The notes: generated by a model from the letters alone, not told the origin. Positions 1 to 9,756 are shown, counted from the stretch's first letter. The stretch is DNA of 64,000 nt from Streptomyces sp. NBC_00414 (GCF_036038375.1 NZ_CP107935.1:1736001-1800000), one strand, 5' to 3'. A program made the numbers and translations.

Positions 1-2
1 AC

Positions 3-1163
3 GCGGAGCTGGGGCACCTGCTTCAGGAGATCGCCCGGAGTCACATCTCGCCCATTGACACGGCGGCCGACGCAGCCGCGCGGCTCCGACAGCTGTGCGA
101 CCGTCTGGCCGAGCTGGACCCGCACTACACCTTCCGCATCACCGCCGGCCCGGGGCCCCACACCGACATTGAAGTTCTCCCCGCCTATCCGGGAGCCGAT
201 CGCGACCAGCCACTCCACATCGCGCTCAGCATCACCGACCCCGACAGCCCGGAGGGTGAGTCCGCCGCTTCGGAATTCGAGCGCTGCCGACGGTACGGGG
301 ACCCCATCGAGCTGCCGGCACACTACGTGCAGTTGTCCGGCCCGCCCTCGCTCCTACCGCCGCAGGGCTCCGATCGCGTCCGCCTAGAAGCGGTTCCCGA
401 GCCCCGGGACCTGCCGGCCCAGCTGATCGTTACCGACCCAGCAGGCAAACGTCTCGCCGTGCTCGGGCTGCACATGACGTCCATCCGTTCCGGCTCCCAT
501 GGAGGAACCCTCGTGGGAGCCGATGCCACAGGAGCGATCACCTGTCGGCTTCGCCTGGACCGCACGACGCGGGAGTCCTCGATCAAGATCGATGTGAACG
601 TCCCCGAGGCGCTACGGCCTGGGCAATGGCTGGATGTTGTCCGGTTCGCTTCCTATGCGGAACCGGCAACATACCTTCAGATGACCCTGGCGGGACACGC
701 TGTGAACGACCCCTCGCCCTTCCGCATCACACCGCGCCATGACGGCGCGGTGCCGGTACTGCGGGTACTCGAACAGCTCGTCGCCATAGAGCAGCTGGCG
801 GTGACCACTCTTATGGTCCCCAAAAGCCCGAGCCCCGAAGACCTTCGCGCCATACGCGAGGCCCACACACTGCTGACGGGTGGAGCGGTCGATGAAGTGG
901 TCACTTCAGTGACCATGGAAGCCGATGACACCGAGTCCATACGAGGGCTGTTCACGGCGCCACAGCCTGTTCGGCTCAGGCAGAACCACCCCGCCTACGA
1001 GATCAGGATCTTCGGCCAGAACGTCCCCATCGGCCCGGTCCAGCGCACTCTGCCTCCGCTGTACGCCTCCGAACACCGCCGTACCGCGGATGGTTGGCAC
1101 ATCACGCTCACTGCCGGCACCGAGCCCGGAGCCAACGTGGCAAGTATCCGGCGCGCCGGTTAG
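3..1163 (+). CDS. Hypothetical protein, 5' end outside the window
   Basis: An open frame is already running at the left edge and reads for 386 codons to a TAG at 1161-1163; the true start lies upstream. I do not recognise the family. The visible part begins with a helical stretch (HLLQEIARSHISPID), followed by mixed alpha/beta sequence with no signal peptide, membrane segment or obvious catalytic motif. Coding appearance (third-position G/C, no low-complexity) is good, so it is probably a real cytoplasmic protein of the integrated element. The nearest downstream gene is CutA, about 1.2 kb away, so no operon partner is visible. Confidence 0.6.
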   Translation, partial: AELGHLLQEIARSHISPIDTAADAAARLRQLCDRLAELDPHYTFRITAGPGPHTDIEVLPAYPGADRDQPLHIALSITDPDSPEGESAASEFERCRRYGDPIELPAHYVQLSGPPSLLPPQGSDRVRLEAVPEPRDLPAQLIVTDPAGKRLAVLGLHMTSIRSGSHGGTLVGADATGAITCRLRLDRTTRESSIKIDVNVPEALRPGQWLDVVRFASYAEPATYLQMTLAGHAVNDPSPFRITPRHDGAVPVLRVLEQLVAIEQLAVTTLMVPKSPSPEDLRAIREAHTLLTGGAVDEVVTSVTMEADDTESIRGLFTAPQPVRLRQNHPAYEIRIFGQNVPIGPVQRTLPPLYASEHRRTADGWHITLTAGTEPGANVASIRRAG

Positions 1164-1204
1164 CCAGCAGCTCAGCAGTCCGTGCCACCGTTCCGGCAGT
1201 AATG

Positions 1205-1241
1205 CATGTATCCACCACTGGTCCCCAGGCGTGGTCCCCAA
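1205..1241 (+). repeat. Direct repeat with TGGTCCCCA pairs, copy 1
   Basis: The 37-bp stretch has CATGTATC followed by CACTGGTCCCCAG and TGGTCCCCAA. A second copy with the same spacing lies at 1999-2035, and a related pair (31192-31215) follows the integrase gene. Paired GGTCCCCA motifs resemble arm-type binding sites of tyrosine integrases. That role is inference; the repetition is seen directly. Confidence 0.6.
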
Positions 1242-2385
1242 CCCAGCACGTCCGCCGATGCCATCACGCGGACGCGTCATAGACGGATGAATGCGTCCCG
1301 GGCGCGAACTGGACACGAGCTCGAACTACTTCTCCTTGCCGCGACCGGCCCGACTGCAAGCACGGGAGTGGGTTGCTACACCGCACTACGCCAGCACCAA
1401 GCCATTGCTGACCCGGGGCCAACCAGACCCCTGGTAGGCGCCGTCGGCCGGGCCGGGTACGCCATGGCGCTCACAGGTATGGATGACGCGACGAGCACAG
1501 GACGCGGCCGGGTCGTAAGTGCGTCCCGGCAGCGCAGGTGAGTTCCACACCACTGAGCCGGCCCGGTCTATGACGACCTGGACGTTCACTTTGAGGCGGC
1601 AGTACTTGGCCGACTAGTCAGCGACTGTCGCAGCCTCGGAGGCAGGTGGTGTCCCACGACGTGGTGTAGTGATGCGGAGCTCGGGACTCCGCAGGTCATG
1701 GCCGCGGTGCTCACGAAGCGTTGTTGCAGATCGGCGTCAACCGCCGAGAGCAGCATCAGGAGCGGATCCTGGCGCTCGTGCGCCAGACGGTGGCGAGCTG
1801 CATCCGGTCTCAAACGGCCCGGCTCTCTACACCACTTGGCGGGACACCACCCGGAGGCACACGCCCAGGGCCCGTGGAGCAGCGCGAGATCCGGGTCAGT
1901 CTCGCGCAGCAACCTGTGCTGACCGTCCCCTGTTTCGGCCCTGGGCCGCATTCCCTCTTTTCCCAGACCTCTACCGGGGCGACGCTGCAAGGCAGATCCA
2001 TGTATCGAGCACTGGTCCCCAGAGCTGGTCCCCAAATCATCCGTGAGCAGGCCGTGTCATACCGCCACCAAAGGCCAGCCAGGCCATCTGCGGTCCAGGC
2101 TCCGTAGGTCGTGCGCCGCGCGCCAGGGCCGCCCGGCCGCGCTCTGCCATCTGCCCACAGGTCCACCAGTGTCCCGGACACTCGGCTGTTGCCGCCAAGC
2201 ACCGCGCAAGCCGGATCCGCGCACGGTAGTTCGGGCATGGGGAGAGCCACCTCCCGTGCCCCGCGGTCGGTCCAGCGTTCGTCCTCGTCCGGCTCCGCGT
2301 AGGACTGCAACTGGTAACGACCGCCCGTCGGCGTGCGCCGAAGGGCTGGGTAAGGTCGCGGTACCCGAGCTGGAGAGGTAGATGC
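1242..2385. other. Stretch without a convincing gene
   Basis: Apart from the second direct-repeat copy, several overlapping short open frames occur on both strands, but none has a ribosome-binding site together with family-like sequence. The stretch looks like decayed mobile-element DNA. Confidence 0.5.
1999..2035 (+). repeat. Direct repeat with TGGTCCCCA pairs, copy 2
   Basis: Second copy of the repeat at 1205-1241: CATGTATC, then CACTGGTCCCCAG, a 3-bp spacer and TGGTCCCCAA, with identical total length. The two copies are about 0.8 kb apart in the same orientation. Confidence 0.6.
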
Positions 2386-2712
2386 ATGGCCCACGTGATT
2401 GTGATCGCGCAGACGACCAGCGACGACGAGGATCAGGCGAAGGCGCTGGCCCGAGGCGCGGTTGAGAGCAAGCTGGCAGCGGGCGTTCACATCGATGCGC
2501 CTATCACCGCCTTCTACTGGTGGAAGGGGAAGGTCGAGACGGCGCAGGAGTGGCGGATCTCGTACATGACGTCAACGGACCGTCTCCCGGCACTGGAAGC
2601 GTGGCTGCACGAGAAGCATCCGTATGACGTCCCTCAGTGGATCACGTTGCCCGTGACCGGAGGATCGGAGGCGTACCTGTCCTGGGTGGTCGAGGAGACT
2701 CACCGGCAGTAG
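2386..2712 (+). CDS. cutA: CutA1 divalent-cation tolerance protein
   Basis: The 108-residue product matches the CutA1 family in length and landmarks: N-terminal VIVIAQTTSDDEDQAKALA, the central FYWWKGKVETAQEWR strand pair, and C-terminal HPYDVPQWITLPV. CutA proteins are small trimeric ferredoxin-fold cytoplasmic proteins linked to copper/divalent-cation tolerance and signalling; the exact role is unclear. The ATG follows GGAGAGG with good spacing, which fixes the start. It stands alone on the plus strand, convergent with the minus-strand XRE regulator that ends 50 bp downstream. Confidence 0.9.
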   Translation: MAHVIVIAQTTSDDEDQAKALARGAVESKLAAGVHIDAPITAFYWWKGKVETAQEWRISYMTSTDRLPALEAWLHEKHPYDVPQWITLPVTGGSEAYLSWVVEETHRQ

Positions 2713-2762
2713 GGCACGCGAACCGGCGCCTCACCGTCACCGAGCCTGCCCGCCGGGATGGC

Positions 2763-4007
2763 TCACGACGCGAACGCCAGCAAGTGGCCGGCCAAGTCGC
2801 GCTCCGTGTCGGGGAGCCAGGCAGCGATGCTCTGCGCCCGCTGGCGTCCCATGGTGTTCGGCTTTGACTCCGCTGCTGCGGCGAACTGGCGCGCGACGTA
2901 GGCCCCACGGTCTACGTCGCCGCCGCGCAGAAGCGCCGACGCCAGGTCCCCGAGGACCACCACCCCAGACTCAGGCAGTCCCTTACCGAGGCGCTCGACC
3001 GCGGAGTCGGCTGTGACGGTCAGTTCTTGGCGCTTGAGTTCGCCGTATACCGAAAGCGCCAGTGAGTCCATCCGGTACGGCGTCACGAAGCGGACCCACG
3101 CCTGCTCGCTCGTATGATTCGCGAAGTCATACGCGAATCTCGCCTGCTCCAGGGCCCGGAGAGCGCCGGCTTCGTCAGCTGATTGAGCCGCTTCCTCCGC
3201 GTACCGTCCCAATGCCCACGCCGCAGCGGTCGCGTTGCCATGCCCCCGCACGTCCTGAGCCGCCTGCGACAGCATCTCCAGCGCCTTACCCGGGGTAGCG
3301 GCACCGTAGCTCGCGTAGCCCAGCGCCAGGGCGCGCAAGGGCGGGTGCCCGGCCTTCTTCGCGCACTCCGAGGTCACCCGGTAATAGGCAGCAGCCTTAT
3401 CGTGTTCCCCCAGGTCCCAGGCGACCCATCCGGCAAGGGCCGCGGTCTCCCCCGCCGCGATGGTCAGCGCTCGCTCGTGGCCGCCAGCACGGGGAAGGGC
3501 CGCCGTGATCGCGTCCAGGTGAGACTCGACCCGGTTCTGCAAGCTGCGTGCGTTTTCACTCAGCTCGTCCACATGCAACTCGGCCGCGTGATCGATGAGC
3601 ACCGACGCGGACTCGGGGTCGATCTTGGCTCCCTTGCTGAGCGCGTAGGCGAGTCGGCCCCAAGGCTCGGAAGCGGCAGCTGCGCCGACGACGGCGCCTC
3701 CCAGCAGCGTTCGGCGCTTCACGTCGTCCAGGTCCTCCCCTTCAGCGTCGTCCTTCTTCCTCCGCCTGACTCGGGCGGCCTTTGCCTCCCGCAGGAGCGG
3801 CTCCAATGGGACACCGCAGGCCACAGCGATGTGCCCAAGTGTGTGGTTCGTAGGGACGTTCTCACCGTTCTCGTACCGACTGACCTCTCGGCGGGTCACC
3901 GTCGCCCGGCCCGAGGCCGCGTTGATCGCATCCGCCTGCTCATCCTGCGATCGGTCCGCGTTACGGCGCAGCTGACGGAGTAGTTCGGCGAACGGATCTG
4001 CTGCCAT
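2763..4007 (-). CDS. XRE-family regulator with TPR-like C-terminal region
   Basis: Cytoplasmic DNA-binding regulator of 414 residues. An XRE helix-turn-helix spans about residues 1-75 (FAELLRQLRRNADRSQDEQA, then VSRYENGENVPTNHTLGHIA). A basic linker (VRRRKKDDAEGEDLDD) and a short hydrophobic Ala/Gly segment follow. The C-terminal two thirds is helical, Ala-rich and TPR-like, typical of Streptomyces XRE proteins that sense an unknown signal. An upstream in-frame ATG exists; the chosen ATG at 4007 fits the HTH N-terminus and has a GAGG eight bases upstream. It is divergent from an anti-sigma-type ATPase, a recurrent pairing in Streptomyces. The DNA target is unknown. Confidence 0.8.
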   Translation of the reverse strand: MAADPFAELLRQLRRNADRSQDEQADAINAASGRATVTRREVSRYENGENVPTNHTLGHIAVACGVPLEPLLREAKAARVRRRKKDDAEGEDLDDVKRRTLLGGAVVGAAAASEPWGRLAYALSKGAKIDPESASVLIDHAAELHVDELSENARSLQNRVESHLDAITAALPRAGGHERALTIAAGETAALAGWVAWDLGEHDKAAAYYRVTSECAKKAGHPPLRALALGYASYGAATPGKALEMLSQAAQDVRGHGNATAAAWALGRYAEEAAQSADEAGALRALEQARFAYDFANHTSEQAWVRFVTPYRMDSLALSVYGELKRQELTVTADSAVERLGKGLPESGVVVLGDLASALLRGGDVDRGAYVARQFAAAAESKPNTMGRQRAQSIAAWLPDTERDLAGHLLAFAS

Positions 4008-4135
4008 GAGTGTGACCTCTATCGGTGGGGAATCCAATCCTGGCCCCAACTCCCCCCTTATTTTCCCCCCTTGACAAAGTTTTCCCCCTCAGGTTTCCCC
4101 TGTTCCGGATCGCGGCACCACGGTGCGATGGGCAC

Positions 4136-4654
4136 ATGACCACGCACCGGGCAGCAACGCCTCCCCACCCTGGGATGACTGACTGCGGGCCCACCGCCGC
4201 CAGCAGCGCGCCGACCGTGTCTCCGCTGGCATCCCGCGCCTTCGAGATGGTCATGGCGCCGGCGAGTGCTCATGTCGCTCATGCACGAGGCACCACAGCG
4301 GCCGTGCTCAGGCAGTGGGCCCTGCCGGACGCCCCGACGGAAGACGCCCAGCTTGTCGTCTCAGAGTTGGTGACCAACGCAATCAGTCACGGCTCTGGGG
4401 CCGTGGGTCTGCGGGTGCAGTACGGCAACCGCCAGCTCCGGATCGAGGTCACCGACGGGAGCACCACCCCCGCCAAGCGACGACGCGCCGGCGCCAACGA
4501 CCTGGGCGGGCGAGGGCTGCTCCTAGTAACACGCCTGTCACGCCGGTGGGGCGTGGCCGACAGCGGCCGGACTACATATGCGGTCATCCCCACTCTTTCG
4601 GAGGCACCCCCATGTCGCCGCACACAGCAACCAACCTTCGATCCGACGTGTTGA
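4136..4654 (+). CDS. Anti-sigma-factor-type ATPase (RsbW-like HATPase_c)
   Basis: The 172-residue GHKL-fold protein has the N-box (ELVTNAISHG, about residues 86-95) and the glycine-rich LGGRGLLLVTRL motif of RsbW/SpoIIAB-type serine kinases. Such proteins sequester sigma factors or phosphorylate STAS-domain antagonists. It lies divergent to the XRE regulator, with the shared promoter region between 4008 and 4135. A small frame starting at 4612 overlaps its 3' end. No histidine-kinase dimerisation domain is present, so it is not a sensor kinase. Partner proteins are not identified; the STAS proteins at 11.9 and 15.1 kb are possible but distant. Confidence 0.8.
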   Translation: MTTHRAATPPHPGMTDCGPTAASSAPTVSPLASRAFEMVMAPASAHVAHARGTTAAVLRQWALPDAPTEDAQLVVSELVTNAISHGSGAVGLRVQYGNRQLRIEVTDGSTTPAKRRRAGANDLGGRGLLLVTRLSRRWGVADSGRTTYAVIPTLSEAPPCRRTQQPTFDPTC

Positions 4655-4851
4655 GCCCTGTGGCCGACCGTGATCAGGGTCGGGAGGTGCAGTCGTCCGG
4701 CGGCAGTCCCGACCCGTTGGAGCGCCACTCCCGCAATGGGCAGCTCCGTAAGCTCCGTCAGCACTTCCATCGCGAGACTGTCGGAGAGCGCGAACGCCAA
4801 AGCGGCGACCGGCAGCTTTGCCTCCTGGCGTACAGCTTGGTGCTGAGAAGT
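4612..4851 (+). pseudogene. Short unknown frame cut by an IS427-type insertion
   Basis: An ATG with GGAGG about 8 bp upstream opens a frame overlapping the ATPase 3' end. It runs about 80 codons, rich in Arg, Gln and charged residues, into the insertion sequence beginning near 4852; its native end is lost. A minus-strand frame through the same DNA also looks partly coding (hydrophobic helix LPVAALAFALSDSLAMEVL), so the true coding strand is uncertain. No family recognised. Confidence 0.35.
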
Positions 4852-5693
4852 CATCTCATTTGGTGAGTCTGCGGTAGCAAATCAAGGTGCAGGCGATGCT
4901 GGTGAAGGCGAGGAAGTGGTCGGCTTTGCGTTCGTAGCGACGGTGCAGGCGTCGGCATCCGGCGAGCCAGGACATCGTGCGCTCCACGGTCCAGCGGTGG
5001 CAGCCCAGGCGGGCCGAGGACTCGATGCCCCTGCGGGCGATGCGGTGCCGGATTCCTCGGCTGGATAACCATCGTCGCAGGTGGTTGTAGTCGTAGCCCT
5101 TGTCGGCGTGGAGTTTGTGGGGTCTGCGTCGCCGGGGTCCCCGGCGGGAGCGGATCGGCGGTATGCCTTTCACCAGTGGGATCAGTGCCTGGCTGTCATG
5201 CGTGTTGGCGCCCGAGATGCCGATGGACAGGGGCAGTCCGGTCCGCTCTGTGATCAAGTGGATCTTTGACCCGTACTTGCCCCGGTCTACAGGATTCGGG
5301 CCTGTCAGTTCCCCCTTTTCAGGGCCCGCATGTTGACCGAGTCGATCGCGCACCGGGACCAGTCCAGCTCGCCACGGGATCCGAGCTCGTCGAGGACCAG
5401 GCGGTGGAGTTTGGCCCACACCCGGGCCTTCGTCCACTCGGTGAAGCGCCGATGGGCCGTCGCGCCGGACGGGCCGAACGACGCGGTCGGCACCTGCTGC
5501 CACGTGCAGCCCGAGGTCGCCACGAAGACGATCGCGGCCAGCACTTCACGGTCGCCGTGCCGACGCCGGCCACCGCCCTGGGGCCGCGACGGTGCGTCGG
5601 GCACCACCCGTTGGAACAGCTCCCACAACTCGTCCGGCACCAGCCGCTCAACGATCTTTGACACGCCACAAGTCTAGTCACCCAAATGAGATG
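4852..5693 (-). mobile_element. IS427-type insertion sequence (IS5 family)
   Basis: The ends carry a short inverted repeat: CATCTCATTTGG at 4852 and its complement CCAAATGAGATG ending at 5693, with further partial similarity (TGA) beyond. The interior is filled by a transposase in two minus-strand frames. No target duplication could be recognised, partly because another IS begins 8 bp beyond the right end. Length of about 0.84 kb fits the IS427 group. Confidence 0.8.
4856..5664 (-). CDS. IS427-type transposase made by ribosomal frameshifting
   Basis: DDE transposase encoded in two overlapping minus-strand frames. The upstream frame (5664 to 5305) gives the DUF4096-like N-terminal part (MSKIVERLVPDELWELFQRV; CTWQQVPTASFGPSGATAHRR; DWSRCAIDSVNMRALKRG). 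The downstream frame, in use from about 5310, gives the catalytic core (GSKIHLITERTGLPLSIGIS, LHADKGYDYNHLRRWL, RWTVERTMSWLAGCRRL). The switch occurs at AAAAGGGGG near 5311-5319 on the coding strand, the slippery heptamer type used by this group. Both frames look intact, so the element may be active. Confidence 0.8.
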
Positions 5694-5701
5694 GCGTCTT
5701 A

Positions 5702-6737
5702 CGAGTTGGTGCGTGATAGCGGGCGAGGCGTGTTTGGCCTGCTCATGGCTTATTTTCAGATGGTGCTGGTGCGGTCGGAGACGAGGCCGGCGATGGCGCG
5801 GTAGGTGTCGGGCAGGCGGTCACGGCGGTGGGTCCAGCGCGTCAGTTGCTTCCAGCGTTTGTGATCAGCCAGGGCGTGTTCGACGGTGATGCGATCGGAT
5901 GAGTGCCAGTGACGGTCCCGTTCCCACTGCTCAACCCTGCTGGGCGGTGCTCCGGGACGCGGTTTTCTGGGCGGGGTGATGGCTTGTCCGCGGTGGTCGC
6001 GGCTCAGGCCGAGGTAGCCGTCGTCCAAGAGAACCTCGACGTCGGGAAAGTGCTGGAAGCAGTCGGCGATGCCTTCGTTGCGGGCGGCCGTGGCGTCGTG
6101 CATCCGTCCAGGTCGCAGGGCATCGGTCCATAACGTGCGACCCTGCCAGTCCGCGATGACGGTGGCTTTCATGGTGTTCTGTTTCTTCTTGCCCGACACG
6201 AATGCACGCCGGCCGCTGCGGCCGGCTGGTGGCCGGCGAACCTGGATCTCGGTGGCGTCCAGCCGCAGCTCGATTCCCTCGGCCTGGGCGTAGGCGAAAA
6301 CATCTGTCAGTGTCCGCAGCCGCAGACCGGGACGGTCGGGGACCGCACACCCCCGCGCGGCCAGGAGAGGTCGTATCTCTGTGATCGCGCGGGTGATGGT
6401 GGAGCGGTCGACGCCGAACAGTAGGCCGAGCACGGCGTGCGGCAGGTCGTGGCGTAGATGAATCAGCGTGGCCACCAGTCGGTCGACGAACACCAGCTGA
6501 TGGCGGGCGCCAGCGCCCTCGGCCCGCTTCCTGGCCCCGCCCCGCGCAACATGACGGCGACCGTCAAGACCAGCCTGCCACGGCGCCGCCAACTCCTCGA
6601 TCAGACAGGCCAGATGATCCTGCGAGATCCCCGTGAACAGCTGATGCGCCAGCACCGCCCGATTGACCATGATCGCCACAGTCGGATCATGCCACCAGCC
6701 AGGCACGACACCTCACCCGCTATCACGCACCAACTCG
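5702..6737 (-). mobile_element. IS5-type insertion sequence, copy 1
   Basis: A 1,036-bp element with terminal inverted repeats starting CGAGTTGGTGCGTGATAGCG at both ends and flanked by a TTA target duplication (5699-5701 and 6738-6740). A second copy of identical length lies inverted at 21178-22213. It inserted 8 bp from the end of the IS427-type element. Confidence 0.93.
5756..6706 (-). CDS. IS5-type transposase, copy 1
   Basis: The 316-residue DDE transposase has an N-terminal helix-turn-helix (LPHAVLGLLFGVDRSTITRA, about residues 88-107) and a DDE_Tnp_4-like core: LDATEIQVRRP, KKKQNTMKATVIADWQGR, LLDDGYLGL, and a C-terminal ITVEHALADHKRWK carrying the expected Glu. It cuts and joins the IS ends. 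Its predicted protein is identical to that of the copy at 21209-22159, so the duplication is recent. No frameshift or stop interrupts it. Confidence 0.9.
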   Translation of the reverse strand: MPGWWHDPTVAIMVNRAVLAHQLFTGISQDHLACLIEELAAPWQAGLDGRRHVARGGARKRAEGAGARHQLVFVDRLVATLIHLRHDLPHAVLGLLFGVDRSTITRAITEIRPLLAARGCAVPDRPGLRLRTLTDVFAYAQAEGIELRLDATEIQVRRPPAGRSGRRAFVSGKKKQNTMKATVIADWQGRTLWTDALRPGRMHDATAARNEGIADCFQHFPDVEVLLDDGYLGLSRDHRGQAITPPRKPRPGAPPSRVEQWERDRHWHSSDRITVEHALADHKRWKQLTRWTHRRDRLPDTYRAIAGLVSDRTSTI

Positions 6738-6740
6738 TTA

Positions 6741-8079
6741 GGATGCGGCGGCCGCGCGCCCGGCCCGGCGCTGGTCCCCCGAGCAGCGCCGGCGGGCACT
6801 CCCTTTGAGTGGCCGGAGTTGTGGGCGGTCCGGCGCTTCGATGCTCCAAGGGACGTACCGGGCCTGTACCGCATTCGCGGGAGGAATGCGGGGCCCGGTG
6901 TCTGTCTGCCACAGGCTCGCTCTGCTGCGGGCGGAAGGGCCTCTGTCTGTCAACGCCCGGCTGGCGCGGAGAGGCTGCCCTTCGAACATAGGGTAACTGG
7001 CCGATTACCGCAGCGGCCTCGGCGTACCCGGTAGGAAGAAGTGACGTATCGGCATATGCCGATGCACTGGGATGGGGAGGGTGGTTTCCGTTCGGTCGGG
7101 CCTGCTTCCAGTCTCCAATACGGCTGACGTCGCGTTCTCGCCTGTGCTGCAGGATGTGGCTGCCGGGTGGTGGCTGACGGCTGAAAGCCGGGCCGGAGCC
7201 GCACTGCTGACCGTGCGACTCCAACCCTTCCGCTCTCCTGGCGTGTCCGGCGGGGCAGCTCCCGCGCCCCGCATCGCCAGGAGGGCACCGCGAGGACCGA
7301 TCGGGGGGTCTCGGTCTTCGCGCCTCCGGTCGTCGCCGTGTCAGCGCGGTGGCGGCCGGACAGCATAAATCTATTACCACGGCCGCGACTTGGTAGGCAA
7401 TGCACCCTGTTGTGCCGCTGAATACGAGGGACAGGGGAGGAAAAATCCGATGGCGCGGGGGTGCGGACCATGCGCTCCGCTGGCCCACAGCACGCGACTT
7501 ACTGCCGACTGCCCTGTCCGCTCCGGTGCGGTGCATACCTGGTCGAGGGGAGATCAGCGGGTGAGGCATCCGGCCGGGGACGCCCCGGCCGGATGCCGCT
7601 TCGCTCGGCCCGTGACCGCCATATCGGCAAGGGGGCCACGCGAAGGGGTGCGCCGTCCGGGGTCTGGGGACGTCGAGACCGCCGCCCACAGCAGGGGCGA
7701 CTAGGTGCACAGCCACTCCGGCCGGCCCACGGTCTGTTGCGCTCCGAAAATTATGGCCATCCGCAATCCGTGCTGCAACACCGCAAAACGTAGTGCACAA
7801 CAGCCACCCACCGCCCACATCGGGTACGCCATCAGCTACACCATGGGGTACGACATCCGTACCCCCACCAGTTTCCGCAGGCCTCCCGTATCGGCGCTGG
7901 TCCAACCGCATGGTCGGGGATTCCACTTGAGCCGACATCCCCTCAGAACACCTCCACACCCCACACGGCCCGAGAAACCGACATGGATCTTCTTGCGCGC
8001 GTGTCTTGACGCTGATCTGATCAACGGGCGGGCGGATCGTGGCCATTCGCGCAGTCCACCCTTAAAGCAGGTGACTTGT
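6741..8079. other. 1.3 kb without a convincing gene
   Basis: Short open frames overlap on both strands, none with family-like sequence or a clear ribosome-binding site. The stretch lies between an IS and a broken gene and is probably decayed island DNA. Confidence 0.5.
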
Positions 8080-8478
8080 ATGGCGTTTCCCTGGCGCTGC
8101 CTGGTCTACGCCGACGGCTCGTTCTACCGCACGAGCAATATCGGCGGCAGCCTCGACGACTACAGTGATGCCGACCTCGCCCACATGACGCCTTCCGCTA
8201 CCCGGACGAAGCCGAGGAGAGGAAGCCGGCCCCGCGGCCGTGCTCCCGCTGCGGAAGGGACCTCCTGCTGGACTGGCATGGCCGGTGGGGGGGGCGGGGT
8301 GCGGACCGAACTCTGCGAGGCCTGCGACGCCGGCCGTCCCGCCGCCCGCGCGGCCCGCCCCGGACCGTCTTTCCTACGCCCCGCGGTGCTTGCCGAACAG
8401 GGCCTGACGCAGGGGCATATCGATCATCTGGCCGAAGTGATCAATGCCCAGCCTCGAGGCCATCAGCCGCCAAAAGAC
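8080..8478 (+). pseudogene. Zinc-ribbon-like hypothetical protein, frameshifted twice
   Basis: The ATG at 8080 opens MAFPWRCLVYADGSFYRTSN, which ends sensibly at about 8185. The continuation (FRYPDEAEERKPAPRPCSRC, then GRDLLLDWHGRWGG) is in another frame, and a G-run near 8284 returns to the first frame with VRTELCEACDAG. Together CSRC...CEAC make a four-cysteine zinc ribbon. The pieces look like one protein of about 130 residues disrupted by two small indels. Such ribbon proteins are common cargo of actinobacterial mobile elements. The function is unknown. Confidence 0.55.
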
Positions 8479-8508
8479 GCGGGCCTTCCCCCTTGGGGGA
8501 AGGCCCGC
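8479..8508 (+). terminator. Strong hairpin, likely terminator
   Basis: A perfect 14-bp stem (GCGGGCCTTCCCCC with its complement) encloses a TT loop, placed between the broken zinc-ribbon gene and the gene at 8580. There is no T-run, as is usual in Streptomyces. Confidence 0.75.
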
Positions 8509-8579
8509 CCAATCGCAGGGATCCTACGGGGAGTCGGTCGTCCGGCTGGTTGTCAGTGGGCCCTGCCAGGATGTGCCGC

Positions 8580-9305
8580 ATGTTGAGTCGTGAGGAATTC
8601 ATGGAAGCCGCGCGCGCGAGCGGGGTCTCGCAGGGTGCCGTCGACGAGATTCTGCGGTGCCTGCGGCCATGCGTGGTGATCAACAGGGACAAGGTGGGTG
8701 AGCAGGTCGGCAGGTGGGAGCGCGAGGAAGAGATGGTGGTCTTTGTTGACTGTGCTGCTCTTCCTGACCGGCACCTGGACCTGGGGCTCGGACTTCCCGG
8801 TTCGGGTTCTTTGGTGCTGGACCCCGGAGCGTCACCGCGGTGGCTCCCGGGTTCCTACGCCGCCGAGTTGACGGAATCGGAGGACGGCGGGGAGCTGCAC
8901 GCCTATGCGGCGTGGACGCTCGCGGAGTGGTACACGTACATCGAGGACAGTGAGCATCCCGCGACGATGCATCCCGCCCTTGAGCAAGCGATGGCGGAGT
9001 ACCGGCGGTGTCACGGTCCCATGGAGCTGTTGGATACAGGCTATTTTGCTCCCGACAGGTCCCTGCAGCTAGGAGGTGCGATGCTCGTCTTCGCATCTGC
9101 GGGCCCGTTGGAGCTCGAAATGATCGATCTCGACGACGACTGGGACTGGAAATTCACTGACGAGATAGTGCGGAAGGCATCTTTCTGGAGGCTCTTCGCC
9201 CATCTCCACCATGACAGCGGCTTCGAGTACTTGTGGATGGTCCACCGTGAGGACACCGCTGTGGAGCGCTACGACGAGATCGTCTGGATGGAACATCTCG
9301 AATGA
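8580..9305 (+). CDS. Hypothetical protein, 241 aa
   Basis: The product begins MLSREEFMEAARASGVSQGA, is acidic and aromatic-rich towards the C-terminus (DLDDDWDWKFTDEI; FEYLWMVHREDTAVERYDEI), and has no signal peptide or transmembrane segment. The ATG at 8580 has AGGA eight bases upstream; an in-frame ATG at 8571 is an alternative. It stands alone after a strong hairpin. I do not recognise the family; a SUKH/SMI1-like immunity protein is conceivable from the acidic, Trp-rich character, but no diagnostic motif is visible. Confidence 0.65.
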   Translation: MLSREEFMEAARASGVSQGAVDEILRCLRPCVVINRDKVGEQVGRWEREEEMVVFVDCAALPDRHLDLGLGLPGSGSLVLDPGASPRWLPGSYAAELTESEDGGELHAYAAWTLAEWYTYIEDSEHPATMHPALEQAMAEYRRCHGPMELLDTGYFAPDRSLQLGGAMLVFASAGPLELEMIDLDDDWDWKFTDEIVRKASFWRLFAHLHHDSGFEYLWMVHREDTAVERYDEIVWMEHLE

Positions 9306-9452
9306 CACCACGGCCGGTCCGTGGAGGGCCGCCGGTCGCCGGCATGCCGGGACTGCCGTGACCAAAGCGTCTAGCGGTGGTCTGTTGGCGGCGGGTCCGT
9401 GTGGGAGTAGGCCGTGAGGCGAAGGCGTCAACTACGTTCTGGGGAGCCGGAG

Positions 9453-9715
9453 ATGACGAAGCGGCTGCCGTGTCCGCCCGCTCCGGGTCCGATGGAGGCG
9501 TACGCCGACCGATTCAATGATCTCTTCGGGACGTTGGCTCAGCGTCGGGGGTTTCGTGAGTATCTGGCCGGTCTGTTGCTGCCGCGGGACCGTAACGCGA
9601 CGCTGACCTGCCTGGCGGGCACGGAGCCGGTGGTGGGTGCCCAGCATGCGGCCGTGCAGCGCTTGCAGCTTTTTCCTGTCCGAGTCGACCTGGGACGGCG
9701 AGATGCGAAAGATGC
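9453..9715 (+). pseudogene. IS701-type transposase fragment
   Basis: The N-terminal part of an IS701-family transposase is clear (YADRFNDLFGTLAQRRGFRE, then GTEPVVGAQHAAVQRLQ). The frame shifts at the T-run near 9670, after which LSESTWDGEM continues in another frame. The rest is missing where the IS3 element begins. Non-functional remnant. Confidence 0.8.
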
Positions 9716-9756
9716 TGACAGCGGGTCAGATGGGACTCATGAGAGGACCCGTGACC

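Noticed and set aside
4387..4854. Minus-strand frame antisense to the anti-sigma ATPase end
   Set aside because: Its first codons come from the IS end and its 3' half is antisense to a clear HATPase gene; only a short middle part looks coding, so it is mentioned but not called.
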